The notes below the pieces were generated by a model. It saw only the letters and a list, made by a program, of their open reading frames with translations. It ran no database searches and was not told the origin of the DNA. Made by a program: the position numbers and the translations under genes. 13,110 nucleotides of DNA from Thiotrichales bacterium (lineage in GTDB: Bacteria; Pseudomonadota; Gammaproteobacteria; J044), in NCBI GenBank assembly GCA_024762895.1, contig JANTGN010000062.1:1-13110 (forward strand), given 5' to 3'. Positions 1 to 8,068 of this stretch are shown here, one piece after another (positions within the stretch are counted from its first letter, which is position 1; each line of letters opens with the position of its first letter).

Positions 1-1255
1 CTACACCCACAAACAGCCCGGTCTCGAGATGGGGGGCCAGATACAGTGTCAGCAAAAAAACGATCACGGAGATGATGGCATCGGACTTCTGTACCTTCCA
101 GGCATGAATGACGGGCCCCACCTTAACCAGGTTGACGACGGCCATGATGATGACCGAGGCCAGAGTCGCCTGTGGCAGATGATAGAGCAGGGGGGTAAGA
201 AAAAGCAGGGTCAGAGCCACCACCAGTCCCGTTATCACCGAGGAAAATCCCGTTTTGGCCCCAGCGGCTATATTTACGGCGGATCGAGAAAAAGAGCCTG
301 AGACGGCGTAGCCCTGGAAGAACGACGCTGCCAGGTTGCCCATTCCTTGCCCAACCAGTTCCTGATTGGAACTCAATCGTTGACGAGTACGAGCGGCCAT
401 CACCTTGGCTATCGATATCGCCTCCATAAATCCAATCAAGGAGATGGCCACAGCAGCTGGGATTAACTCTCTAATCACATCTACATTGAAACTCGGTAGC
501 GCCAGGCCTGGCAGACCTTTGGGAATATTTCCGACCACACGACCACCCATATCCTCATAACCAAAGCCAAAGGAAACCAGTGTGGTTATGACCACGGCTA
601 CCAATACGCCGGGTATCATGGGCAAATATCTTTTCAGTCCATACATCAGGGCTAAGGCCAGCACCGACATCAAAATTGTTGCACCATGTGCATACTCAAT
701 GCCCAGCTTTATGGTGTTATAGACATGTTCATAGTGATGTTCTTCCTTGGCTGCCGATACACCCACCAGCTTGCCTATCTGTGAAGTCGCAATAATGATA
801 CAGGCGGCATTAGTAAAGCCGATAACTACGGGGTGCGATAAAAAATCGACCAGTATGCCCATACGCAGCAAACCCAGCATAATCTGGAACACACCTACCA
901 GCAGGGCCAGTGTCATGGCATAGGCAATATAAGTTTCAGGACTGGTGATATAGGGTTCCAGGGTTGAAGCTGTCATTAACGATACGATAGCAACTGGCCC
1001 CGTAGCCAGTTGTCGTGATGAGCCAAACAAGGCAGCGATCATGACTGGCAGGAATGAGGCATATAGGCCGTGATAGGCTGGCAGGCCCGCTAACTGTGCA
1101 TAAGCCATCGACTGTGGAACGAGTACCAGGGCAACGGTGATTCCTGCAATGATATCTGCACGCAATACTGAAGGATCACGGAGTTCACCGAGCCAGGTAC
1201 GAAAAGGCGCAAACATCTTTGGCCATTCGAGAATAAAACTAAAAACAGACTGCAT
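1..1255 (-). CDS. SulP-family inorganic anion transporter (partial, 3' end outside window)
   Basis: Inner-membrane anion permease of the SulP (SLC26-like) family, which moves sulfate, bicarbonate or other anions. The substrate cannot be read from the sequence. The frame runs open from an ATG at 1255 to the left edge, giving 418 residues. The SulP signature VPQSMAYAQLAGLP lies at residues 46-59, followed by HGLYAS, then TGPVAIVSL at 85-93 and the conserved GSFSRSAVN at 320-328. Many hydrophobic segments follow one another through the whole length. The usual cytoplasmic STAS domain would lie beyond the edge, so its presence is unknown. The start is supported by a strong ribosome binding site, AGGGGG at 1262-1267, six bases before the ATG. 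It lies 117 bases downstream of ubiD on the same strand, far enough for its own promoter. The family call is firm, while 'sulfate permease' would be a guess. Confidence 0.93.
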   Translation of the reverse strand, partial: MQSVFSFILEWPKMFAPFRTWLGELRDPSVLRADIIAGITVALVLVPQSMAYAQLAGLPAYHGLYASFLPVMIAALFGSSRQLATGPVAIVSLMTASTLEPYITSPETYIAYAMTLALLVGVFQIMLGLLRMGILVDFLSHPVVIGFTNAACIIIATSQIGKLVGVSAAKEEHHYEHVYNTIKLGIEYAHGATILMSVLALALMYGLKRYLPMIPGVLVAVVITTLVSFGFGYEDMGGRVVGNIPKGLPGLALPSFNVDVIRELIPAAVAISLIGFMEAISIAKVMAARTRQRLSSNQELVGQGMGNLAASFFQGYAVSGSFSRSAVNIAAGAKTGFSSVITGLVVALTLLFLTPLLYHLPQATLASVIIMAVVNLVKVGPVIHAWKVQKSDAIISVIVFLLTLYLAPHLETGLFVGV

Positions 1256-1372
1256 AACCCACCCCCTGTTTTTATCCCCATTAGGAAGAAATCGTCACTA
1301 AAAAACGACTTGTTCGATCTTTTTAATTTTTATCGCGCACTTTTCGTTATAGGCAGGTGATTCATCAGACCA
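1256..1372 (-). other. Intergenic region between ubiD and the SulP gene
   Basis: These 117 bases are the only sizeable gap on the left half of the minus strand and probably hold the SulP promoter and the end of the preceding transcript. A TATAAC element (-10-like, 1346-1351) is visible, but no convincing -35 box lies at the right distance. A short CGA/TCG hairpin followed by six T residues (around 1300-1315) is too weak to call a terminator. Only the ribosome binding site next to the SulP ATG is clear. Confidence 0.35.
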
Positions 1373-2839
1373 TTAATCTATGCCCAGTTCATTCCACAAC
1401 TCATCGACTCGGAGTTTAATCTCGTCTGTCATGACAATGGGCCGACCCCATTCCCTATCGGTTTCACCCGGCCACTTGTTGGTTGCATCAAGGCCCATCT
1501 TTGAACCCAGTCCCGAGACTGGGGAAGCAAAATCCAGATAATCGATCGGTGTATTTTCGATCATCACGGTATCCCGAGCAGGATCCATACGCGTGGTCAT
1601 GGCCCAGATCACATCTTTCCACTCACGGATATTGATATCGTCATCCACGACAATGACAAACTTGGTATACATAAACTGTCGTAGAAACGACCAGACACCC
1701 ATCATGACCCTTTTAGCATGCCCTGAATAACTTTTCCTGATCGACACAACGGCCAAACGGTAGGAGCAGCCTTCGGGTGGTAGATAAAAATCAGTAATTT
1801 CCGGATATTGCTTTTGCAGGATGGGAACAAACACCTCATTGAGTGCCACCCCCAGTATGGCGGGTTCATCCGGTGGTCTGCCCGTGTATGTACTGTGATA
1901 AATAGGATCTTTACGGCGCGTGATCCTGTCTATGGTAAAAACCGGAAATTGATCAATCTCATTGTAGTAACCGGTATGGTCACCATAAGGACCCTCCGGT
2001 GCCATTTCTCCGGGCTGGATATGGCCTTCAAGAATGATTTCACTGGAGGCGGGAACCAATAAATCATTCGTCTGACATTTAACCAGTTCCGTCCTGGAGC
2101 CTCTCAGTAAACCAGCAAAGGCATGTTCCGATAAGCTATCGGGTACCGGGGTTACGGCTCCAAGTATCGTAGCTGGGTCGGCTCCCAGGGCTACGGAGAC
2201 TGGAAAGGGCTCGTCCGGATGGGCCTCACACCAGTCACGAAAATCTAGTGCACCTCCACGATGGGATAGCCATCGCATAATGACCTTGTTTGGGCCCAGA
2301 ACCTGCTGGCGGTATATCCCCATATTCTGTCGTTCTTTATAAGGACCCTTGGTAATCACCAGGCCCCAGGTAATCAACGGAGCTGCATCTTCAGGCCAGC
2401 AGGTCTGAATTGGTAATTCACCCAGGTCAATCTTGTCGCCTTCTAACACATATTCCTGGCAAGATGCCTTACGGACTGTTTTTGGCGCCATATCCAGCAC
2501 CTTTTTAAACTTGGGCAATGTGTGCCAGGCATCTTTCATCCCTTTGGGAGGATCAGGTTCTTTCAGAAAAGCGAGTAGTTTTCCTACCTCGCGAAGGGCT
2601 TCCATGGAGTCCGCTCCCATACCTAGTGCCACCCTGCGCGGAGTACCAAACAGATTAGCGAGAACCGGTATCTTTGAGCCCTTAGGGTTTTCAAACAATA
2701 ATGCCGGCCCGCCGGCCCTTAGGGTACGGTCACAGATCTCCGTCATTTCCAGGTTGGGATCGACCTCTGGCAGAACTCGTTTAAGTTCTCCCTGTTCCTC
2801 AAGGCGTGCAATAAATTCTCTGAGATCTTTATATTTCAT
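1373..2839 (-). CDS. ubiD: 4-hydroxy-3-polyprenylbenzoate decarboxylase UbiD
   Basis: Decarboxylates 4-hydroxy-3-polyprenylbenzoate to 2-polyprenylphenol in ubiquinone synthesis, using the prenylated FMN cofactor made by UbiX (known for the family; no ubiX is in the window). The 488-residue protein is close to the E. coli enzyme (497 aa) and collinear with it. Shared blocks include DRTLRAGGPALLFENPKG near residues 37-54, CWPEDAAPLITWGL at 147-160, RQQ at 177-179 and the active-site motif PEGPYGDHTGYY at 281-292. R177, E282 and D287 match the Arg-Glu-acid catalytic set of the UbiD family. The highly conserved tail DYLDFASPVSGLGSKMGLDATNKWPGE is also present. The ATG at 2839 matches the family N-terminus. 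It starts only two bases after the xthA stop, with no strong ribosome binding site, which suggests translational coupling. It is the last gene of the six-gene run. Confidence 0.97.
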   Translation of the reverse strand: MKYKDLREFIARLEEQGELKRVLPEVDPNLEMTEICDRTLRAGGPALLFENPKGSKIPVLANLFGTPRRVALGMGADSMEALREVGKLLAFLKEPDPPKGMKDAWHTLPKFKKVLDMAPKTVRKASCQEYVLEGDKIDLGELPIQTCWPEDAAPLITWGLVITKGPYKERQNMGIYRQQVLGPNKVIMRWLSHRGGALDFRDWCEAHPDEPFPVSVALGADPATILGAVTPVPDSLSEHAFAGLLRGSRTELVKCQTNDLLVPASSEIILEGHIQPGEMAPEGPYGDHTGYYNEIDQFPVFTIDRITRRKDPIYHSTYTGRPPDEPAILGVALNEVFVPILQKQYPEITDFYLPPEGCSYRLAVVSIRKSYSGHAKRVMMGVWSFLRQFMYTKFVIVVDDDINIREWKDVIWAMTTRMDPARDTVMIENTPIDYLDFASPVSGLGSKMGLDATNKWPGETDREWGRPIVMTDEIKLRVDELWNELGID

Positions 2840-2841
2840 TT

Positions 2842-3609
2842 CTACAGATCAAATTCGGCTACGACCGGTGCATGATCCGAGGGGCGTTCAAGTTTCCTGG
2901 GCTCCAAATCAACCCAACTGCCACGACAGAGCTTAGACATGGATGGACTAGTCAGAATCAGGTCAATACGGAGGCCCTGGTTTTTTTCAAATCCTCCACC
3001 ACGATAATCCCACCAGCTAAAGGTCTTTTCTTGTTGCTCAAATAATCGAAAACTATCACTAAATCCAAGTTCAAGAATTGCCTTCAGCGCCTCTCTTTCT
3101 GGTGTACTGCATAATATTTTTTCATGCCAGGATCTGGGGTTATGAACATCACGATCATCTGGCGCAATATTAAAATCGCCCAGAACCACATAATGCTCAA
3201 AACTTTCCATTTCATCAGCAATATGTGCGGTCACCTTGCTGAGCCAGTCCAGTTTATAGGCATACTTATCCGAGCCAACTTCAGAGCCATTGACGACATA
3301 GAGATTAAGAACCCTGAGACCCCTGATTGTCGCTCCGAGGATTCTTCTCTGTGGATCATCCAGACCTGGTACATCGTAGATGATGTCACTCTGAGGCTGT
3401 TTACTAATAATGGCCACACCATTATAGGTCTTCTGTCCAGAATAACTCACTTCATAACCAGCAGCCTCAAAGGCATCGACCGGAAACACATCATCAGTCA
3501 TCTTGGTTTCCTGAATGGCAAGCACATCAGGTTGAATAGATTTCAACCAGTCAAGAACATGCGGCAACCGAACTCGCAACGAATTTATATTCCAACTGGC
3601 AATCTTCAT
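2842..3609 (-). CDS. xthA: Exodeoxyribonuclease III (AP endonuclease, EEP family)
   Basis: Mg-dependent DNA repair enzyme that cuts at abasic sites and degrades 3' ends of duplex DNA, acting in base excision repair. The 255-residue protein is slightly shorter than E. coli XthA (268 aa) and has the complete catalytic set of the endonuclease/exonuclease/phosphatase fold: N7 in WNINS, E34 in QETK, Y104, D145 and N147 in GDFN, D216 in RIDLIL, and the terminal D245-H246 pair in SDHAP. The N-terminus MKIASWNINSLR is typical, so the ATG at 3609 is secure. It lies seven bases after the SH3-protein gene and two bases before ubiD, so it is probably co-transcribed with both. Several XthA/ExoA paralogue groups exist. 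Domain membership is certain, but the choice of xthA over exoA naming is less so. Confidence 0.93.
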   Translation of the reverse strand: MKIASWNINSLRVRLPHVLDWLKSIQPDVLAIQETKMTDDVFPVDAFEAAGYEVSYSGQKTYNGVAIISKQPQSDIIYDVPGLDDPQRRILGATIRGLRVLNLYVVNGSEVGSDKYAYKLDWLSKVTAHIADEMESFEHYVVLGDFNIAPDDRDVHNPRSWHEKILCSTPEREALKAILELGFSDSFRLFEQQEKTFSWWDYRGGGFEKNQGLRIDLILTSPSMSKLCRGSWVDLEPRKLERPSDHAPVVAEFDL

Positions 3610-3616
3610 GTTTAAT

Positions 3617-4336
3617 CTAAACCTTCATACCGGCAAAACGTTTACGCATCCGTTGCTGAAAATGGTAAAACATATAAGCGGAACCGGTGACTAATCCCGC
3701 CAGAAATACGAAGATTAACCATTTTAATGAGGGTCTAACTACCTGAGTATGATCAGATGTGGCCTGTCTTTCTGCCAACTGGTTTTCCTGTTCTTCAAGT
3801 TGCTTCTTTGCCTCTTCAAGCGCCATTTCCAGTTCAAGGAGCCGTTGTTTTTGCTCCGGATTCGCCTGGACTTCAATTACCTTTTCTGGTTCTTTAGCAC
3901 TTTGCGTAGACTTCTTAAGACGTTCTATTTCCTTGCGTAATTCCTTATTTTCATCCTTTAAAGTCTCAACTTGTAAAATAGCAGGTTTATCCTTAACCAT
4001 GAATGTCGTTTTGGCCCATCCCACCAGGCCCTCCGGCGTCCTAACCTTACTAAATGGACCCTGACGTTCAAGTACTTCGAGCTTGGTGCCTGATCTGAGT
4101 AACTTTAGGTTTTTTCCTTTGCCTTCAGGATTATCTTTCATGCCTAGAATCAGTTTATCCGTAACATAAACTACGGCGATTACCTTTTCCTCTTTAGGCG
4201 GAGGTGATTCCTTGGTTTCCTGGCTGACCTGCTTCTCCTCTTGCTGTGGGGGGTCAATTACCAGGGGTGGGCCCATAGGTTCTTCCGCCCAGACCAGTAT
4301 GGGCAAAAATATAATTACTAATATTAATTTATTCAT
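3617..4336 (-). CDS. YgiM-like SH3 domain protein with coiled coil and C-terminal membrane anchor
   Basis: Probable envelope protein of the TIGR04211/YgiM type, whose molecular role is not established. The 239 residues read as follows: a signal peptide (1-17, likely cleaved after VWA); a Pro/Gln/Glu-rich linker (about 19-50); a bacterial SH3 domain (about 52-116, with LRSGTKLEVLER and VGWAKTTFM); charged coiled-coil segments (about 123-142 and 159-195, rich in Glu, Lys and Leu with heptad spacing); one transmembrane helix (about 204-224); and a basic tail RMRKRFAG. This order matches E. coli YgiM (206 aa). The present protein is longer because of the linker and coiled coil. A periplasmic SH3 domain held by the C-terminal anchor would fit peptidoglycan or envelope binding, but that is inference. 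It is packed five bases after prlC and seven before xthA. Confidence 0.82.
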   Translation of the reverse strand: MNKLILVIIFLPILVWAEEPMGPPLVIDPPQQEEKQVSQETKESPPPKEEKVIAVVYVTDKLILGMKDNPEGKGKNLKLLRSGTKLEVLERQGPFSKVRTPEGLVGWAKTTFMVKDKPAILQVETLKDENKELRKEIERLKKSTQSAKEPEKVIEVQANPEQKQRLLELEMALEEAKKQLEEQENQLAERQATSDHTQVVRPSLKWLIFVFLAGLVTGSAYMFYHFQQRMRKRFAGMKV

Positions 4337-4341
4337 TTTAC

Positions 4342-6381
4342 TTATGCTGCCAGTCCATTATGTCTCAATAAGGCATCGATACTTGGTTCACGCCCCCTGA
4401 ATTCTTTATAAACCTCCATGGCCTTACGAGAACCCCCCTGTTCAAGCACCGTATGCAGAAAGTCCTTACCAACCTGTTCGTTGAATACCCCTTCTTCTTC
4501 AAACCTCGAAAATGCATCCGCACTCAGAACTTCTGCCCACTTATAGCTGTAATAGCCAGCCGCATAACCGCCGGCAAATATATGACTAAAGCCATGTTGA
4601 AAGCGATTCCAGTCCGGAGGAATGATAACCGATACCTCCTGACGCACTTCATCCAGTAACTGCTGAATACCTTCTTTCATGACTAGATCATGCTTGCTAT
4701 GCACACGCATATCGAACATGGCAAATTCAATCTGACGAAGCATCTGCATAGCTGCCTGAAAATGGCGAGTCGCATTCATACGATCATACAATTCATTAGG
4801 CATGACTTCCCCTGTCTCATAATGCCGAGCGAAGAGATTCAGGGCTTCCTTTTCCCAACACCAGTTCTCCATGAACTGACTGGGCAATTCTACCGCATCC
4901 CATTCCACTCCATTGATACCCGAAACCTCAGGGTAATCGATCGTCGTCAGCATATGTTGTAGACCATGACCAAATTCATGGAAAAGGGTAGTGACTTCAT
5001 CATGAGTAAATAACGCCGGCTTGCCACCTGCAGGTGGAGTCGAATTACAGGTCAGATAGGCCACCGGTGTCTGTAACATATCCTGGTAATGCATACGATT
5101 AATACACACATCCATCCAGGCTCCACCACGTTTATTCTGTCGGGCATACAGGTCAAAATAAAACTGGCCTCTTAGCTGTCCTGATTCATCACTAATATCA
5201 TAAAACCGTACATCGGGATGCCAGGTATCGACATCAGTTCTTTCCTGTATCGTAATACCAAACAAACGATAGACCAGATCGAACAGGCCATTAATCACAT
5301 TGTCTACCGGAAAATAGGGCTTAAGATCCTCCTGGGATAATTGATAAGCCTGCTGGCGTAATTTTTCACTAACAAACGCAAGGTCCCAGGGTTGAAGATC
5401 ATCCAGGCCTAGTTCTGCTTTAGCAAAGGCCTTCAATTCAAGCATTTCCTTTTCAGCCTGCGGTTTTGCACGGTTAGCCAGGTCCGTCAGGAAATCCATC
5501 ACCTGGTCAGGTGATTCTGCCATCTTCATGGAGAGTGATTTCTCTGAATAATTCTGAAAACCGAGTAATCTTGCTTCCTCATCTCGCAAATCCAGAATCT
5601 GTAACATGATTTCTGAATTATCCCATTGGCCGGCATTAGGGCCCTGATCCGAGGCCCTGGTTACGTAAGCACGGTATATTTTTTCACGTAGGGAACGATC
5701 TTCGGCATAGCTTACTACCGAATAATACGAAGGGAATTCCAGGGTGATAACCCAGCCTGTTAGGGCACGCTGAACTGCAGCTTCCTTTGCCATATCCAGA
5801 GCAGATTCCGGAAGACCCTTTAATGCATCCACAGATTCGAATTCTCGGTACCAGGCATTGGTTGCATCCAGGACATTCTCTTCATAGAGTGATTGCAGCC
5901 GTGACAGTTCCTGCTGTATTTCTTTAAATCGTTTTTTCTTATCTTCCGGTAAACCAATACCACTTAAGTGAAATCCCTTCAGGCTGTCTTCTATACATTT
6001 TTTCTGTGCAGCATCCAGGCCGGAGAACTCCGTTGATTCCCTGAGCCTGGTATAGGCATTAAACAGGGCCTCGTTCTGACCCAGTTCAGTATGATAAGCA
6101 CTTAACTTGGGAAGACAGGCATTATAGGCCTCACGCATCTCTGGCGTATTAACCACTGAATTTAAATGCCGAACGGGTGACCAGGCACGCTGAAGCTGAT
6201 CTTCCATCTGATCTAAGGGGATAAGTAGATTATCCCAGTTAAAATCCTGTTGCCTTAAAACAGTCCTGGCTAACATTTCTCGATTATCAGCCAGTATCTG
6301 GTCTATGGCAGGCTCTACATGCTCTGGCCTGATCAGAGAAAATTGAGGTAATCCGGAAAAATCTAGTAATGGGTTGTCCAT
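4342..6381 (-). CDS. prlC: Oligopeptidase A (M3 family zinc metallopeptidase)
   Basis: Cytoplasmic zinc endopeptidase that degrades short peptides, including cleaved signal peptides. In E. coli it is known as OpdA/PrlC. The length of 679 residues is almost identical to the E. coli enzyme (680). The zinc site is intact: HEFGH at 468-472 supplies H468, H472 and the catalytic E469, and E498 in VELPSQ is the third ligand at the family's usual spacing. The Gly/Tyr-rich substrate-binding segment GGYAAGYYSYKWAEVLSAD is at 604-622. The N-terminus (NPLLDFSGLPQFSLIRPEHVEPAI) matches the family, supporting the ATG at 6381. Upstream is a 36-base gap to the GIDE gene, the largest within this gene run, so a separate promoter cannot be excluded. 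Only a weak GAAGA-type ribosome binding site is seen. The gene ends five bases before the SH3-protein gene. Confidence 0.96.
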   Translation of the reverse strand: MDNPLLDFSGLPQFSLIRPEHVEPAIDQILADNREMLARTVLRQQDFNWDNLLIPLDQMEDQLQRAWSPVRHLNSVVNTPEMREAYNACLPKLSAYHTELGQNEALFNAYTRLRESTEFSGLDAAQKKCIEDSLKGFHLSGIGLPEDKKKRFKEIQQELSRLQSLYEENVLDATNAWYREFESVDALKGLPESALDMAKEAAVQRALTGWVITLEFPSYYSVVSYAEDRSLREKIYRAYVTRASDQGPNAGQWDNSEIMLQILDLRDEEARLLGFQNYSEKSLSMKMAESPDQVMDFLTDLANRAKPQAEKEMLELKAFAKAELGLDDLQPWDLAFVSEKLRQQAYQLSQEDLKPYFPVDNVINGLFDLVYRLFGITIQERTDVDTWHPDVRFYDISDESGQLRGQFYFDLYARQNKRGGAWMDVCINRMHYQDMLQTPVAYLTCNSTPPAGGKPALFTHDEVTTLFHEFGHGLQHMLTTIDYPEVSGINGVEWDAVELPSQFMENWCWEKEALNLFARHYETGEVMPNELYDRMNATRHFQAAMQMLRQIEFAMFDMRVHSKHDLVMKEGIQQLLDEVRQEVSVIIPPDWNRFQHGFSHIFAGGYAAGYYSYKWAEVLSADAFSRFEEEGVFNEQVGKDFLHTVLEQGGSRKAMEVYKEFRGREPSIDALLRHNGLAA

Positions 6382-6417
6382 GTCAGTATCTTCAGTGAAT
6401 ATATTGTTTGTAATTTA

Positions 6418-7350
6418 TCATGCAGACATTCGAACCAGTATTAACCAGGCCACAATACTACCCAATGTTAGAAATGATGGTAGCGCCAGCATAGCAAATA
6501 AACGATAACGTTTTACCAGATGGTCATGGGGTTTTGTCGAAAGGATATAGGGTCGATGTTCATCTTGTTTCATCATATGGATGGCGGAATTATTTTTAAT
6601 TCTTTCATTTCTTTCCTTCAGTGCCTGTTTTTCGGCCGCACGTCTGACGTCCTGCCACTCCTGAATATCGATCTCACCATCGCTATTGGAATCAAACTGC
6701 TTTAAGAAATGATCGGGTGATTTTTTCCACTGCCTGAGGATCGCCTTGATATCCTCATTCATACTGCCATGTTCTATGTTGGATATGGTGTTGAAATATC
6801 CAATGGCATAGAGATGATCCCCAACATTTATTCGATGCTCGGTATACCGATATCGTCCGCCGGAAAAGAGGTCATAATTGCCCGTGGGTTTAAATTCTGG
6901 ATTGCGGGTATTACCGTACCAGCTATCTTTTACTGAAGGCAGGACTTCTGCCCCATCAGGGTCAATCACACACTGTCCCGTCTCGTCCACCAGGAGAAAT
7001 AATTCGCCACTGTCACCAGCATTGATCTTGCGCCAGCGGGTCTCCTGTCTGCCTCGAACATGACGTACCTCCTTTTCCTCAACCTTATATCGATACCAGG
7101 TACAGGGCAGCCCGGTCAATGGGGCTGTGATGGGAGTTCCGGGCATCAACTGGGCCGATCCAATCAACTCGATATAGCCCTGGGCCGCAGACCTGATCAA
7201 TGAGGTAGGAACATCTTCAATTAGACGAGCTCTTCTCCAGTTATAAAAGACCAGAAAAAAACTCACCCCTGAGAGTACGACCAACAATACGACCCAGAAA
7301 CCAAACTCAAATGATCCAGAGTTATGGATCGTCTGTCTGAGTGATTCCAT
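6418..7350 (-). CDS. Two-pass membrane protein with GIDE/BAM domain and an EF-hand
   Basis: I recognise this as a bacterial relative of the GIDE (also called BAM, 'beside a membrane') domain found in eukaryotic MAPL/MUL1. Databases often label such proteins 'E3 ubiquitin ligase', but there is no RING motif here and no reason to infer ligase activity. The 310 residues have a transmembrane helix at about 16-36, then the GIDE-type region at about 50-190 (GSAQLMP, PLTGLPCTWYRYKVEE, GELFLLVDETG, YTEHRINVGDHLYAIGYF), then an EF-hand loop at 220-231. That loop has all calcium ligands in canonical positions: D220, N222, D224, E226, D228 and E231. A Lys/Glu-rich helix and a second transmembrane helix at about 283-306 follow. 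The gene starts three bases after lemA, with no clear ribosome binding site, which suggests coupled translation. A function together with LemA at the membrane is inference from this pairing. Confidence 0.75.
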   Translation of the reverse strand: MESLRQTIHNSGSFEFGFWVVLLVVLSGVSFFLVFYNWRRARLIEDVPTSLIRSAAQGYIELIGSAQLMPGTPITAPLTGLPCTWYRYKVEEKEVRHVRGRQETRWRKINAGDSGELFLLVDETGQCVIDPDGAEVLPSVKDSWYGNTRNPEFKPTGNYDLFSGGRYRYTEHRINVGDHLYAIGYFNTISNIEHGSMNEDIKAILRQWKKSPDHFLKQFDSNSDGEIDIQEWQDVRRAAEKQALKERNERIKNNSAIHMMKQDEHRPYILSTKPHDHLVKRYRLFAMLALPSFLTLGSIVAWLILVRMSA

Positions 7351-7353
7351 TAT

Positions 7354-7926
7354 TTATTCAAACAGGGCCTTGATATTCACGTCAGCCTTTTCTTCTTCTT
7401 CAAATTCCAGTAAATCTGCAGCCTTGAAGCCAAGATTTCTGGCTACCAGGATGTCGGGGAACTGTTCAATTCGAATATTTAGCCTGTTAACGCTTTCATT
7501 ATAAAACTCGCGACGGTCCGCGATCGCATTTTCCAGGCCACTTATACGTTCCTGAAGATGCTGGAAGTTTGAATTGGCCTTCAGATCTGGATAGGCCTCG
7601 GCCACCGCAAACAGGTTACCCAGACCGAGACGTAATTGACCTTCGGCAGCACCCAGGGCCTTCATATCACCCGACTCCTGGGCGGACTGGACCTGTGATC
7701 TGGCCTGCATGACTTTTTCCAGGGTTTCCTGTTCATACCCCATATACTGCTTACAGACTTCAACCAGCTTGGGTAATTCATCATGGCGCTGTTTCAACAA
7801 TACATCGATATTAGACCAGGCCTTGCTCACATTGTGTTTCAGCGCAACCAGGTTGTTATATATCGATATTAAGTAGATCACCAGGACAACAATCAGCCCT
7901 AATGTTATAAAAGACCCTACACCCAC
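7354..7926 (-). CDS. LemA family membrane protein
   Basis: LemA-type protein: one N-terminal membrane helix followed by a long alpha-helical domain. The family's molecular role is not settled, although it is widespread in bacteria. I place the start at the GTG at 7926 (190 aa). It is preceded by a strong ribosome binding site, GGGGAGAG at 7934-7941, seven bases upstream, and it gives the usual LemA layout with the hydrophobic segment right at the N-terminus followed by ISIYNNLVALKH. The frame extends to a TTG at 7983 (209 aa), just after a stop codon, but that start has no ribosome binding site. Family blocks include NVSKAWSNIDVLLKQRHDELPKLVE, then AEAYPDLKANSNFQHLQ and the C-terminal FYNESVNRLNIRIEQFPDILVARNLGF. 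The acidic tail LLEFEEEEKADV is also typical. It leads the six-gene run and sits three bases from the GIDE-domain gene. Family call firm; start moderately sure. Confidence 0.9.
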   Translation of the reverse strand: MGVGSFITLGLIVVLVIYLISIYNNLVALKHNVSKAWSNIDVLLKQRHDELPKLVEVCKQYMGYEQETLEKVMQARSQVQSAQESGDMKALGAAEGQLRLGLGNLFAVAEAYPDLKANSNFQHLQERISGLENAIADRREFYNESVNRLNIRIEQFPDILVARNLGFKAADLLEFEEEEKADVNIKALFE

Positions 7927-8068
7927 TGGAATACTCTCCCCATTAAAAGCATCGACAGATAATAACACGATACTTTTGTGCAATTGTTATTCAATCAAGT
8001 TCTGAAATAATGATTAAAAGTGAAATTGATTAACTTATTAAAATATTGATATTTTTACGGGTATTCTT
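7927..8068. promoter_or_regulatory. Divergent AT-rich control region between lemA and the PstS-like gene
   Basis: These 142 bases are strikingly AT-rich and must hold the promoters for both diverging genes. On the plus strand, TTGATT (8026-8031) and TATTTT (8050-8055) are separated by 18 bases and could form a weak sigma-70 promoter. On the minus strand, TTGAAT (7989-7994) and TATCGT (7967-7972) are 16 bases apart, upstream of the lemA GTG. An inverted repeat with 7-bp arms, AAAATAT-tg-ATATTTT, lies at 8040-8055 and overlaps the plus-strand -10 candidate, where a repressor could act. No Pho box (spaced TGTCA-type repeats) is evident. All promoter calls are by eye and weak. Confidence 0.35.

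Noticed and set aside
501..512. 12-bp perfect palindrome GCCAGGCCTGGC
   Set aside because: It lies inside the SulP reading frame (encoding part of GLPGLAL), has no spacer or repeat partner, and is explained by coding sequence.
1295..1318. Possible hairpin plus T-tract after ubiD on the minus strand
   Set aside because: The stem has only three firm base pairs (CGA/TCG), so it is too weak for an intrinsic terminator.
2433..2936. Plus-strand open frame of 167 codons across the ubiD/xthA junction
   Set aside because: It is antisense to two strongly conserved genes, has no recognisable domain, and its composition is that of a shadow frame.
3350..3358. TGTGGATCA, resembling a DnaA box
   Set aside because: It departs from the TGTGGATAA consensus, is single, and lies inside xthA far from the expected origin.
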